Origin: Escallonia rubra
Lineage: Eukaryota; Streptophyta; Magnoliopsida; Escalloniales; Escalloniaceae
Assembly: GCA_033065855.1 (NCBI GenBank)
Contig: JAVXUO010003215.1
Span: 394,862-458,861, forward strand
DNA length: 64,000 nucleotides
Direction of reading: 5' to 3'
A model generated the notes under the pieces. That model saw only the letters and a list, made by a program, of their open reading frames with translations, was not told the DNA's origin and did no database searches. The first letter of the stretch is position 1, and each line of letters opens with the position of its first letter. Position numbers and translations under genes: made by a program. This document shows positions 11,028-23,018 of the stretch, one piece after another.

Positions 11028-12207
11028 TTAAGAGATGGTGTACTATCACGGATACAAATCCTCTCCTGTAACCTTCCTCTTCTTCTTACTCAACCCCCAC
11101 CATCTTAATAGTGCAATAGCCCAAGAAGCTAATAAAGCTGAACAAGAAGACACATGAAGCCCCTTCATATGCGGAAGAGGATGGCATTTACGGAAGAGAG
11201 GTTTGGTCATGTAAGGCAAAGTAGCTCAATAACAATACTATAATCTGCAATGACAGAATCTTCTCCATGAGAAGTGAGAGAAAGAAATCTCTAACCAAAG
11301 GCTTTAACTGACTTGGGTGACGTGGCCGTTTGTAGCGCGTATGATTAAAATTGGATGGTTGGGATGGAGACTACAGCACCTCGTTGTTACAGCAGAGGAT
11401 CTGTGTCTGTCTGTCACACACTTGGAAAATGGTTATCATGGAAATCCACCCTCTTACCATTACTTCTGAATCCTTTAGGCTTTGCTTAAAATATAAAGAT
11501 CTCCAATTATAAAGTGGCAAACTTTTTCCTCCAAAATAAATTAATTAAGGATCTCGATTGCTTTACTTTTCAGATCCTTCATCGGAATTCCCAATAAACT
11601 AGGAAACGAGGGACGACAACTGTTGCCAACAATGTTCGTAAATTTTAGGTGAAGGAGGGAGATTATATTGGTGTTATTGCACTATGATGGTAAAAGTGCT
11701 GCCTGATATCGGTCTATTCATTCGTGACTCCCTTAATAACAACGATAAGTTGTTCAAGATTGTGCTCATGTGCTCCTTATCGTTCAAATAGACTCATGAG
11801 GCAAGACTATACATATATACGCACCACGGACATTCATACTACATACGATATTTATCAGTTATGATCATTAAGAACTTTATGTGATTGTGATTCGAGACCA
11901 CTAAATATACCTTTCTTCTTAGTCTGATAAGCGTGTAATAGACTAATAGTAAGGCACTTTTGTTACCTCGAAACACTGATCAAAATTTAACTGTCGACCA
12001 TGTGGGATAGCTCCTAGGGGTACACGATATGCTCCAGAGCGTACATCATGTTTTAAGAAGTTTTATAAAATACAATTCTCCAAGCAAAGCTTGTATCTTA
12101 TTTTAGCGATGTTGTTTTCCAAATAATTAAGCAACTATTTTCCCCTTCCGAAGAGTACTATTGCCGGACAGACTTAAAGACTTTTATTTCAGAAATTCAA
12201 AATGAAC
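11028..12207. other. Intergenic, nothing recognised
   Basis: No ORF, splice pattern, RNA gene or element ends that I can support. Confidence 0.5.
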
Positions 12208-12210
12208 TAA

Positions 12211-13345
12211 GGCCCTGTTTGACGGTCATTTTTTGTGCTCTTTTTTGGCCCAGTTTTAAAATTTACCAAAAGTCCAACAAAATTGAGGTGTTTGGTTGGG
12301 TTTCCGTTTTTAAAAAGGGCCCAAGAGTTTAAAAATTAAGCCCGTTTCAAAAAAGAACAATTTGCTCTTTTCTCTGGTTTTGGAAACCCATTTTCACGCG
12401 GGGTTGAGGGCTGGATTAATGAGGTCGAGGCTTTGAGCCTCACTAGCAACAACAGATGCATTTTTTCTTTGCTGGGTATAAAACCCACCTAAAAATTAGG
12501 GTTTCTTCTCATCTCTTTCATCACCTTGCTCGATCGGCCGCATCTATCACCAACTAACTCCACAGCCCATCGGTCACCGCCTCCACCAGCCACCGGTCAC
12601 CGCCTCCGTCTTCTTTCTCCGACGCAGCCACAAATCGTAAAGATATGGTTCCCCTTTTCCTCTTTTCAGTCGCATTTGGTTTGCAAGATTCAGTTACATC
12701 AAAGTCAAATGAAGGTAATGCTTCTCTTTGTAGCCATACCTAGGAGATCCCAGTCCTGAACATCTTAAGCATAGACAAGTTTGACTGCTCTTCCTATTTT
12801 TGAATCCATTCCTGGTTCACAGGCGAATAAAGCAGCTATGAAATCGGATAGGCTCAAAATGCGGTGTTATTATTCTTACCGGATTAGGAATGCGAAGGCC
12901 TTTCCTTCGAAAGAAGACCGGGGAAAGAAAGAGCTATGCTAACTGTGCCCTCCTCACACTTATTGAATTCACATTCTATGAAATCTCTCTGGACTTATCC
13001 TTTCAAGCCATCAATGATAAAGATGAGCAGAAGAGAAGTGCTTACCCACTGGAACAAGATTTATGTAGACGCATTTTTGGTTTGCATTGCTTAATTATGT
13101 GTAAGACATGTTTAATTATGTTTAATTATTTGTAAGACATTGTAATATATTTGTTTAATTATGTGAAAATGTATATTTAAAAAAAAAAATCAAAGAGTTG
13201 TCCAGTCAAACACTAAGCTTTTCTGTTTTTTGAAAACATAAATTATGTCAAACGTCCACCAGTTTTTTAAACTGGTGAAAAAAAAAACAAAAACTCTTTC
13301 CACTTTTCTTATAAAAAAAAACTGAAAACTTTGTCAAACAGAGCC
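12211..13345. mobile_element. PIF/Harbinger-like element with gene-like interior
   Basis: The termini are GGCCCTGTTTGAC and, read inward from the right, GGCTCTGTTTGAC (12 of 13 identical), flanked by the 3-bp direct repeat TAA (12208-12210, 13346-13348). No transposase is present. The interior 12530-13060 is less AT-rich and looks spliced: a pyrimidine tract with CAG near 12665-12670, a short open stretch to GAAG/GTAATG near 12716, and a second acceptor-like TTCACAG near 12823 followed by an open frame. This suggests captured host sequence, but I cannot identify the donor. Confidence 0.8.
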
Positions 13346-13348
13346 TAA

Positions 13349-15071
13349 CCTTCCCTGTTTGAACAAGAGTGGATACCAAATAAAGAGTGGGCAAAGAGGC
13401 AATTTCACAAGCTCCCAACGCAAAGAGTAGACATTCCCACAAGCCAAGAATAAAATAGCAGCCTAGCAAGGAGAGAGGAAAGGAGTGTTGTTAGGAAAAT
13501 GGTATTTTACTAACAATTTCTAATATTCCAGATTCTAACACAAATCTAAACGCACCGAAAGCATGCATGACTCAAAAGCATCCATGTTTCTTTATTCCCT
13601 CCATACAAAAGCATAATTTTGGTAAGGTAAAATAAATTACACAAATTAGCTAACTTTTTTCCTAATATAGGCATCGCTGGAAGGTCATGTATAAGGACGG
13701 ATCTCTAACGTAACACACTTCAGTTGTAACAATTTTAGTGATAAAAAAAAGTACTACTAAAGATGTTTTATTGTTGTTGCTAAAATTTGTGGTGATAATT
13801 GTAATCCGTTCATATTAATCTATCATTGCACATAGAGTAAAAATGAACGGTTTGATAACAAGTAAGCTAACAGTCACTTGTGAACTCGTCAAGTTCTAAG
13901 GTTGCAAAGATGAATTAACTAAAGCGAGGATATCATTGCCTTCGTAGTAATTGCATGTCTTAAACATAGTATATATACATGATTGTATGTCCAAAATGGA
14001 GAATGGAATGACTATTTTTACCTCCTATCTTATGCTATTTCACCCTCACACGTATCGCTACACATTAATCAATATCGCTCAAATGCAGTTTTAGAGACAA
14101 AAATAACATCGATTATTGTCACTCAAAGCATATAAAAGAGCGAAAAGAACATTTCTCACTAGAAAAAACATCAGATAAGACTTCGTATATGACTAAGTCA
14201 CACCCGTACGAAGTGGGGAGAATCTGGTAGGATATGTCAAATTTGGAATACGGTTGGCACACGAAAAGCAAGACTTTAGAAGATGGCTAAATTGAAGAGT
14301 TAACATCAATTAATCTCAAACCAGAGTGTTGTGAGGCATCATATATAGTTTGGGGGGGGGGGGAGGATTTTCAATGTAGGCGCACCACCCGCACTAGGGA
14401 ATGTCTGTGAGTGCTGGCTGGCAAAGGAAGAAGAGTGAAGTCAAATGGAAAGTGGGGAACCAGGAACCACCCAAAGTGGAGGTCGAGAGTCTTGGGACAT
14501 TGCCTTTGAACAAAGCGTTAAGGCCAAGGTCTTTAAAAGAGGTCTGTGATTCTCCGGTTTGGCTGGAGGAGAAATCAACTTTTGCCTCCCGAATCTTTTG
14601 AGCAGAATCTATGGTCCTTCTGTCCCACAAATATTGGCCATCTTTATATGTTGAGATGTTCTAAAATTATCATTCACTTTCTCAATTTTTGGTGATAAGT
14701 TTTACTCGTTTCCAAAGTTACCCTTATTTGATATACATAATAAAGCTATAGAGAAATTAAACTAATGCGGACCTACCTTTCTTTATTGATTCAAGATGAG
14801 ATAATATTGTTAAACTCCTTGAATTTAGCAATAAATTAAGTTGAGGACTGTGTTCTCGTATAATATCACTTTTATCTGTTAACCAAAGGGACGAGGGGAA
14901 CTTTTTTTTTTAGAGGAAGACTAAATTGCCCCCCGCCCCCCCCCCCCCCCACACACACACACACACACACACCCACATCTACATGTATATATTTCTATTG
15001 GATGGAAAAGAAATGGTGGTTGATGAAGAGGCTCATTAAAGGTCTTCAAATTTATATATATATATACACTT
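13349..15071. other. Intergenic with homopolymer runs
   Basis: Contains a G run near 14352-14362 and a C run followed by (AC)n at 14938-14972. The stretch 13700-13830 resembles parts of the MITE at 18242-18360 (TTTTATTGTTGTTGCTAAAA). The opposing ORFs at 14394-14630 have no recognisable domain. Confidence 0.4.
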
Positions 15072-15320
15072 TTTTTTTTGGAGAAGATAGAGATATATAT
15101 ACCAAAGGAAAGGAAGATTCGTACAAAAATTAAGATAAAATATCTACAGAAGGATGACAAGCCCATCCAAATGTTCAAAAGATAGCTACTGAGAACAAAA
15201 ACTAAACCACAGGGGGCATTCGCCCGAATCAACCCAACGAAAGCTGTCCCACAAAGCCCTGTACAGGAGCAATCCAAGTCTGCCGACAACTAACGGTTGA
15301 AGTTGATGCAAAAGAAGCAA
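15072..15320 (-). mobile_element. Probable retroposed LINE 3' end
   Basis: Read on the minus strand, a once-coding stretch (about 15180-15289, with GLCGTAFVGLIRANAPCGLV) ends in an untranslated tail and a run of A at 15071-15079. Imperfect direct repeats (TATATATACACTTT at about 15057-15071, TATATTTACACTTT at about 15322-15335) flank it. The poly(A) plus direct repeats point to retroposition; assignment to a LINE is inference from the layout, not from a recognised domain. Confidence 0.4.
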
Positions 15321-15335
15321 ATATATTTACACTTT

Positions 15336-16553
15336 ATTTATAGAACTTAAGTGCTAAAAACGGACTTCTGATATCACTTTCCATTCTTCATGGAAAGGAA
15401 AAAAAAACTTCCATCACATGGTTTAACACTAACTCATGGAACTCCTGTATCTGTGAAGACTCTGAAGTCAAAAAAGGCACTTGAAAATGGTAGAAAAGAC
15501 GGTCAACGTTATGGAGCAGACATTCATGGCACCATGGAACTCTACTCCACCACTTGTTGGAACTTAATTGGGAGCTGTTCGTCATTGGAAAACATTGTAT
15601 TTGTATTGAGCCCTGTCTCCTCTCTTGGCCACTTCCCATGGTCAACCTTATCAAAGTTTTTTTATTCTAAACCATAATAATAGTATTATGTTTTATCGCA
15701 AATGACCATCCTCTTTTTAAACCACATAATGGCTTTTCTTTTTCTCTTTCTTCAGCTTTCCTTTTTCATTTTTGGCTTCGCATAGAAAGATCGAAGAGTC
15801 TTGTTAGTCAAATTGAAGCCTTCTACGAGATAACCTAAATTGTATGTACGTAAAATAAAAGGCAATTTATACAAGACATGTATTCTCTGCCGTATAGGGT
15901 ACTCTATATAACAGTATGAGATGAGAAGTATCAGTCGTACGACCAATCACTTGTTCACAAAATTAATATAACATGTGAAATTTAAGGGTTCTTGTGCCAA
16001 AAAAAATTATTTTTTGAATAGTTTTTTTAATCAATGTATCTTATCAATGAAACATTAAATATGTACAAATATATCAAAAGGAATTTATTATTATTGTTTT
16101 TTGGTTAATAATAATTTTTTTCCTTAAGTTTTCTATTATTTGATATTTTCTCAATCTAGTCTTGAACTCTTGGTCCATACTCCCCATACACTAAGAAAGG
16201 GCCGACCTTCGTCCTTTGCCTTGTTTTTTGCAAGTACAAAACGGGTTAGCTTGACAATATGTAAACAGCCCACGGGCCACGATCACAATAGTACATGTAC
16301 AACAGCCCACAGGGGCAGATCAAGGGCTTCGAGGTAAGCGTGCAACTTGGGTGGCTTGGGTTGAGTTTCAGCCCACATGTGCTTTTAAAACCAAATTCCT
16401 TTCAACCCCACACCTTCTTTTGAGGTTTTTAATGAGCCCACAAGCATATTAAAGGTCTTGAATTTTGCTACTAGTGAATATAGCCTTCTTCAATGGACAC
16501 CATGTTACTACTACTCGCTTCTGCTCTCAATTTATTCCAACAATCAAGTACTT
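15336..16553. other. Intergenic, nothing recognised
   Basis: AT-rich with two short opposing ORFs at 15388-15677 that match no family I know. Confidence 0.4.
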
Positions 16554-16721
16554 GTTCTTTTTGTATGTTGTTACGCATTAGCTTTCGCTCCCGCTTGAAA
16601 AGCGTTGGTGAGATAGCTTTAAACTCTTTTTCAGCAGGTTCTTTTTGTATGTTGTTACGCATTAGCTTTCGCTCCCGCTTGAAAAGCGTTGGTGAGATAG
16701 CTTTAAACTCTTTTTCAGCAG
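16554..16721. repeat. Perfect 84-bp tandem duplication
   Basis: Unit 16554-16637 is repeated at 16638-16721 with no differences that I see. Each begins GTTCTTTTTG and ends TTTTTCAGCAG. The period is a multiple of three, so the plus-strand frame 16493-16909 stays open through both copies; that protein is not recognised. Confidence 0.9.
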
Positions 16722-16972
16722 GATGTCATAAATTATCTTTTGAAGCATCAAGAGCATCGACTCTCGGTACAACTTCTCTGACTATCCCAATTTCTGTTTT
16801 TGTCACTATGAAGTCTGAGACGTATAAGAAAGCGATATTTTGTTGTTATCGGCATATATTTTGCTTCGAACATTTAAGATGCACTCCTTTTTGCTTTTCC
16901 CTCGATTAGCTGGTGACATAGCTCTGATATCTTTTCATCAAGATGTCATAGGGTACCTTTTTAAAGTATTAA

Positions 16973-17441
16973 GGGAAAATGACAAATGACCCTCCTCATG
17001 TACTTTGGGTTTGCCGGTCGACCCCCTCGGCAACTAATTTTGATAATTGACCCCTTTATCTATCTTATCTATTAATTTAGTGCAATTGTGAATAATTAGC
17101 CGACTTTGATCAAAATTGGCCTTTAAAAAGACACAATTGTCCATTTTACCTCTCATGGACAGAGGGATAGGATAGTGCTTCAATTGGTGATGGTAGGGTG
17201 GGGGGAGGGAAAGGGCAGTGGTTCGATTGACGAAGGTGGAGGGAGGGGAGTGCTGGTTCTAGGTTCCCCCCTTCAGGGGACTTCGCATTTTAGTGAAAGT
17301 TAGGGATATTTTTGGATTTCAGTCCAAATATATCCAGGTTGCAATTTATCAACAGATGAGGGAGGTTAATTATCAAAATTAATATTCGAGGGGTCGACCC
17401 GCAAATCCAAAATACATGAGGAGGTCGTTTGTCATTTCCTC
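16973..17441. mobile_element. MULE-like MITE
   Basis: Terminal inverted repeats about 85 bp long: GGGAAAATGACAAATGACCC at the left matches GAGGAAATGACAAACGACC read inward from the right, continuing through GGTCGACCC and ATTTTGATAATT. Near-identical 9-mers flank it (AAGTATTAA 16964-16972; AAGTATGAA 17442-17450), fitting a MULE-size duplication with one change. The short core is G-rich and non-coding. Confidence 0.75.
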
Positions 17442-17450
17442 AAGTATGAA

Positions 17451-18241
17451 TAGCATCTGGTACAACCTCTGTGTGCATCCTATTTTTCTGTTTTTTTTTT
17501 CCGCAATAAAGTGTGGCAAATAAGAAAGTGATAGGTTGTGATCACAATTGGTGAATGTAATTACGGTTTTATTTTCACTATGAAACCAATAAGTAAAAGA
17601 TTTCTTACTACAATAAGAATATAATTGGGGACGAAATTTATTATTCAAGCCTTTACAGGTTTCGTCGAAGGCCTGGCAGGCTACTGTACTCGTACTACTC
17701 CTTCCTTAGAGCTCATTGCGAATGAAAAACTCACCAACCACATTTGGCGTCCGTCATTTATCTCTATAGAAGAGGTTGAAGGCTCTTCCTATAATTCGGA
17801 TTGCAACCAAAATTTCTCCCAGCGTAAGAAAACAGTGATTTTGAGCTCATTAGTAACCTTATCAATAGAACTAGACTATGAAAAACAAACCATGATCGTA
17901 TTATGGGCCTAATTTTGAGTTTACGATTTATAACCCCCACCCACATTAGATTTCCGTTCTGATGTAGTTAGTACAATCTAGTCCAATACCGACACATATA
18001 GGTGGCCCAATAATTACAAGAAGAAAGAAACTATGATGACCCGATTACACAGTGTCCAGAAGGATTACAGTAGTACTAGCACACAGATCTAAGTTAGGGT
18101 ATAAATTATACCGTTGTCGTGCCATACAAAAGTTTTCACGCTTGAATAAATCTCTAATGGTATCTTTATCTTTTTATTGGACCATTTGTTTTGTCATTCC
18201 ACACTCAAACAAGGGATAAGGGTCCTCTCCTCCACAGTAGA
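17451..18241. other. Intergenic, nothing recognised
   Basis: No supported gene or element. Confidence 0.4.
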
Positions 18242-18360
18242 GGTGTTGTACATGATTTAGCGACTAAAGATTATTACTGAAAGTGTTTTGTTGCTGAAAT
18301 TTATAATGATAATTTTTTGTCCCTTAAAAATATTTAGCAGCATTTTTTTTGTACAACACC
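18242..18360. mobile_element. Short MITE with perfect 11-bp TIRs
   Basis: Begins GGTGTTGTACA and ends TGTACAACACC, exact inverted repeats. Similar internal sequence recurs at about 31035-31195 and 13700-13830, so this is a small repeated family. A target duplication is not clear, so superfamily is left open. Confidence 0.6.
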
Positions 18361-19656
18361 ATATTCGTAACGTTTACTGAAACTATACTGCTATACTAAG
18401 ATGTTGAAGAGCAATAGAGCAATCACTTTTTTTGGCCCTAAATTTGAACTTACTTTAAGCAATTGATAAACTGGTTTCATATTCAATGTAGAATCACTGC
18501 GAAATTAAGGGGTTGCATGCCTACTTCTGCGTGATCCGATTGATTCGTCAGCTAGGCTCTAGAATGTAACTTCCCCAAAATAAGTTGATCAAGGAGCAGC
18601 ATTAATGTCCATATTGGCTCACCCTAACTTAAGGGCTTCCACACTCTCGAGCTTGAATTAGGGTGAATGGCAGGTTACCATCAAAGAAAGCTTTGTTGAT
18701 TCACAAACAACTTGAAGATCAATTCATAAATCTATTCAACAAGGGAATTCCAGTGTCCGGAAGGCTTGATTAAGTGTTTTAAGCAGCACAAGTAACTCAT
18801 TCTGGAAGAAAACAAACACTTCGATCACGGGACATTCATTTTAGACCTAGGAAAGCATTTACCAAGTTACTTGGCATGTTAATATGGCATACCCTTCAAG
18901 AATGATTTCAAAATGAACAAAGCAGGCCATCCACTTTGGCCAATTCCTTCAAGATTGACATACCAATATACAGGAATTGGTGTTCTTGTATTCCATCTAG
19001 TCACGAGAAAAGTAACCTCGACTATGATTTAAGCATTTGTTGCTATAATGGTGTAAAGAATGTTTAACTCTTAAACTTAAAGCAGAGGCTAGACGACTAT
19101 AATCGTCCCATGAGGTCTGTCTTTCTTTAACATCCATCTCAAACGCTGTCCAACTATTCAGGAAACGCGATTGCAATAATTCCTGCAGATGAAACCATCA
19201 AACACAATCCACTGTGTGCGGAAAATTCTGGGTAAAGTAATTAAGTTAAAGCAAACATGGTTTCCCCTTTATACTTGCAAAGTCAAAAAGGATCCATTCT
19301 CCTAAAAGGAGGTGCTGTCTATGGTACAGCATTGATAACCTCAGGCGCTAAAGACTAGGAAAGCAATATTAGCTCTACATTAGTCAACCAAAGAATCCTA
19401 CCTACACCTTCTCACATGAATTATGTAGTTTTGGACCTAGTTAGATTATATTTGTAACATCAACCAAGATGACAAGTACAGAAACATGTGCTTATTGTGT
19501 GTTTTCATTGTATGTGTGCCATATACATGTCACATGAGAGTGAAAAAGCAACACTATTGCACCCAAGAATGCCCAGCAGGTTTTGTGAAAATCTGCCTAG
19601 ATAACTTCCTTAAGGCACATACTATGCTACATAACATATGCATTGATGGTTATTAC

Positions 19657-19690
<34 letters not shown>

Positions 19691-20230
19691 TTGATGGTTA
19701 ACACAGTCCATTGTGGGTGTGGGTGTGGGTGTGTGTGTGAGAGAGAGAGAGTGAGAGAGAGAGAGAGAGAGAGAGATTAGATAAACGAGGCCTATAATTA
19801 GAGCCGACACGAGTGAGGGAGAGACATCACACGTGCTGTATAGGACCTTAGAGGCCTATACATTGATAGGTCTTTGTCAGATCCAATCTTTCTAATCAGA
19901 GTACAAGAATGACAGGAAAGACAAACAATAATAATCACTTATCTCTGAGTGTATGCTCAGAAGGATAATTCTTGGGATTAAAGCATGTAATGAAGCACTT
20001 AAAGAAAGCAGAACAGAAAGAGTTAATGAACTCGATGCATACAAGTATGTACAGAAACAACATATCTCAAGAGAAGCTCAAAATGCATAAAGTTTCATTG
20101 ATTGTCATGTGAAAACACACTACATGTAATCTTTATAACGATAAAGCAGAAGCTAGGAATTTTTTGTTTGTTTGTTTCAGGGTAGTAACAAAGTAATCCC
20201 ATGATGGCAAGATTAGGGTTTCAGATGACT
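18361..20230. other. Intergenic with microsatellites
   Basis: Contains (TA)n at 19661-19686 followed by a (GT)n/(GA)n compound tract at 19715-19775. No supported coding sequence. Confidence 0.5.
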
Positions 20231-21094
20231 AATTATAATGTAATCAAGGTAAGTCAATGATCACGCTCGCTCACTCAGACTCAGACTCAGGCTCAGATAC
20301 AGATACACATAACACATGCGAAAATGCTAAGGAAACGTAGCTACTGAAAACTTGAAGCAAATATAACTCCACAAATTCTTGGGGTGCGAAACTGATTAAC
20401 AAGAGCACATCTTGGTGAGGGTAGTGTGGGGTTGGCGGTGGTGGGGAGAAGCAAAGGACAAACAAACAAAACAATGGGTTAATATAATGTTAAAACATAT
20501 TAGAGTGAGTGAGTTAGCTCAGTCAAGGTGATCAAACCAAACACTATACACTGAACTATATTCAGTAGCAATAAAAGGAAATTAGAAAGAAAAGAACTTG
20601 CCAACTCAGGCCAGATTCGATCCAAGAAACCCTAGGAAGAGAGAGATAAGGAGAAGAGGAGAATAAGTGAGAGAAGGGGTTAATTCCCAGTTGAAGACCG
20701 GCCAGATCTGAAGATACCAGAAAGAGACAGATGAGATACCGGAGGCCATCATGACCAAAATCTTAACATAAAGTTTACATGCTTCACTGACAACAAACAC
20801 CATCATAACCTGACCAATTCACGTGAATCAGAAAGACTAAGTAAGTAAAACAAAGTAATGATGGAAATGCAACTTTCTGAGAAAGAATAAAAGGATGCAA
20901 ACAACCATGGTCAAGATCCTTCATCATGACACCAATCTGCACTGAACTAACAACCATGATTAGAATCCCTAAAACCCATGAACCAAATACTGACAAGAAA
21001 TTACAGAAAACAAAATACTAAAAATTTAACCTCGATCCGAAGTGGATTGCCCGTATGTAGATCAAGCTCAAATTCACCATCGTGGTTTCTGATG

Positions 21095-21250
21095 GAAGCA
21101 GTAATTGAGGGGAATGAAGCCTGGTCCGACGACACTAAAACAGATATCTGGGCATAGATCTACAAACCAATATAGATCTGTAAGTAACTTATCAAGAATC
21201 AATCGTAAAGGGTCGTCGAACCAGACAACATTCCCCCCAAAAAGAGACCC
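21095..21250 (-). ncRNA. MIR166: MIR166 precursor hairpin
   Basis: The minus strand at 21129-21109 is a 21-nt sequence starting TCGGACCAGG and ending CATTCCCC, the canonical plant miR166 mature sequence. On the same strand 85 nt upstream, 21234-21214 (GGAATGTTGTC...TTCGACG) matches the miR166* arm and pairs with it: GTCGTCG-ACCAG-CATTCC is complementary across the two arms with G:U pairs and a small internal mismatch. The order, star arm 5' and mature arm 3', is that of MIR166. miR166 guides cleavage of HD-ZIP class III mRNAs (REV, PHB, PHV and related) and so controls organ polarity, meristem and vascular patterning. The primary transcript probably starts upstream near 21350-21480, where a GA/CT-rich leader (21372-21400) lies, and may extend to about 20300. 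The HD-Zip in this window is class I and not an expected target. Confidence 0.95.
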
Positions 21251-21371
21251 TCCCTTTTTATCTCGAGCAAAAATCCTCAAACTTTGTTGTATGCTCTCTT
21301 TTATCTCAAGTCTTTCTGTGTCCTCTCATCTCTTTATCCCCCTAGAGTCTCGCCTTTCTTCAAGGGGGGTT

Positions 21372-21400
<29 letters not shown>
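21372..21400. repeat. (GA)n microsatellite near MIR166 leader
   Basis: Uninterrupted GA repeat about 125 bp upstream of the MIR166 hairpin. CT-rich leaders are common near plant transcription starts, so it may mark the 5' region of the primary transcript. Confidence 0.6.
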
Positions 21401-21403
<3 letters not shown>

Positions 21404-22950
21404 GGGTGATGATGAAGAGAATGATTTGTTTGGGGAGGAGTTATAAGAAGAGTAAAAGGAGTGGAAGCCCAACGTTAAAAGACAAAACCTCTTGGGCAGA
21501 CCCCTGTCCCTACCAGCTGGGTTTCCAGAAATGACCACGACTCCATGGCATGCACCTCTCTCTCTCTCTGTACCTCCTTCTTTCTCTCTCCCTGCATTCA
21601 ATCTCATTATATGCACCGTCCGATCGTTAATGCTGTTATGACCTCGTACAGTTATCGAGTTTTGACTGTAAGAGTAAATTCGACAAGAAGAGAGTCAAGG
21701 GCAAAACACTTGATGGGAACTCGGAGATTAAGAAACTAAGGTGGTCAAAGTTTGACACAAATATCTATCGCGTAATAATATAAAGAAGGTGGTCAATGCC
21801 TACTTAACACACCATAAAACAATTTCATGTTCAAGAAAATCATAGGGCATGGTACTAGTAATATTCATTCATTTTTTGGAATACACGTTAAATTTCATTA
21901 TGCGTGAATAATTTATGACTAATTACACAGCCTCTCGAACATTACCATTCGGTTTGGTAGAGCACAAGAATTTTGATATTAAGGCTCTGTTATGATTAGC
22001 TACCCAATCACATTTGAGTAGTTCTTCAAAGCTTGTGGATCTAGCACAAGGTTTAAGTAAAAAAAAAATCTCATACTTATTTGGATTAAGAACATTGAAT
22101 TGACATAAAATCTCATACTTATTTGGATTAAGAACATTGAATTGACATAATGTTTGGAACTAAACAAAAGATCAAATGTATGACACTCAAATTGGACGAC
22201 GTATTTCTACAAATATAGTGCCGGTGCTTCTCGATCTCCTTCTCAGAAGTTTTTACCTAGAATTTTGTAATTTAACTTTAATTTAGATAATTTTGACAAA
22301 GCTTAAATGATGCTGTGGATCAATATTGTTGTGCAGTGCATGATCATACTGGCACTATGTTAGCCAGGTAAATCCTGGAAGGAGCACCCCAAATCCCCAA
22401 GTGGAGTGTAAAACTTGTTGTTGAAGCAAAAAAACAACCATTACAGATACCCATTTGGAAGCCCTATAATTGATCTTAGATTGGTCCTCCACCACTGCAA
22501 CAAATTAAAGTGAAAGGCGACTAATAGATTTGAAGTAATGATGGTGTCTTCAGCCAGTAACAAAGGAATCAGAGCACACTAATCCCTGTACATGTAGGCT
22601 CGCTTAGAGGCATAGGATGATGAGGGACTGTGCAGAGTGTGGTGCACCTGATTAACAAGCAGCTGGAAGAGGAGTGAAAAGGTAATCATGACAGTATGAT
22701 AACAAAGGTATCAGAAAGAAAGTTAATAAGGCCATACAAGTGAGTCAGAGGAGTGGTTGAGTTATTGAGCTGCCCGATAATAGCAACACACCTCCACATT
22801 TAATATACCCTTCAACTTCAAATTCACAAAAACATAACAAGCTTTGAAAATTTTCATGGCAAAAAGGAGAAGTGGGGTACCTCGTTTGCCGCGTCCTTTT
22901 TACACCGGCGTAGGTTTCGAGACGACGATCGACAGATAGGGTCAGAAGGG

Positions 22951-22953
<3 letters not shown>
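21401..22953. other. Intergenic with a 42-bp tandem repeat
   Basis: A 42-bp unit (22069-22110) is repeated perfectly at 22111-22152. On the minus strand a short open stretch from the ATG near 22953 runs to a donor-like GAG/GTACCC near 22880; it could be a first exon of an unknown gene, but I find no partner exon, so no CDS is called. Otherwise AT-rich and unremarkable. Confidence 0.4.

Positions 22954-23018
<65 letters not shown>
22954..23018. repeat. (CT)n(TA)n compound microsatellite
   Basis: (CT)n at 22954-22995 runs directly into (TA)n at 22996-23018. Confidence 0.9.

Noticed and set aside
21031-21161. Exon-like minus-strand frame (…ASFPSITASIRNHDGEFELD…) ending at a donor-like GAG/GTTAAA
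   Set aside because: The open frame runs through the mature miR166 sequence; the hairpin explains the conservation better than a protein.
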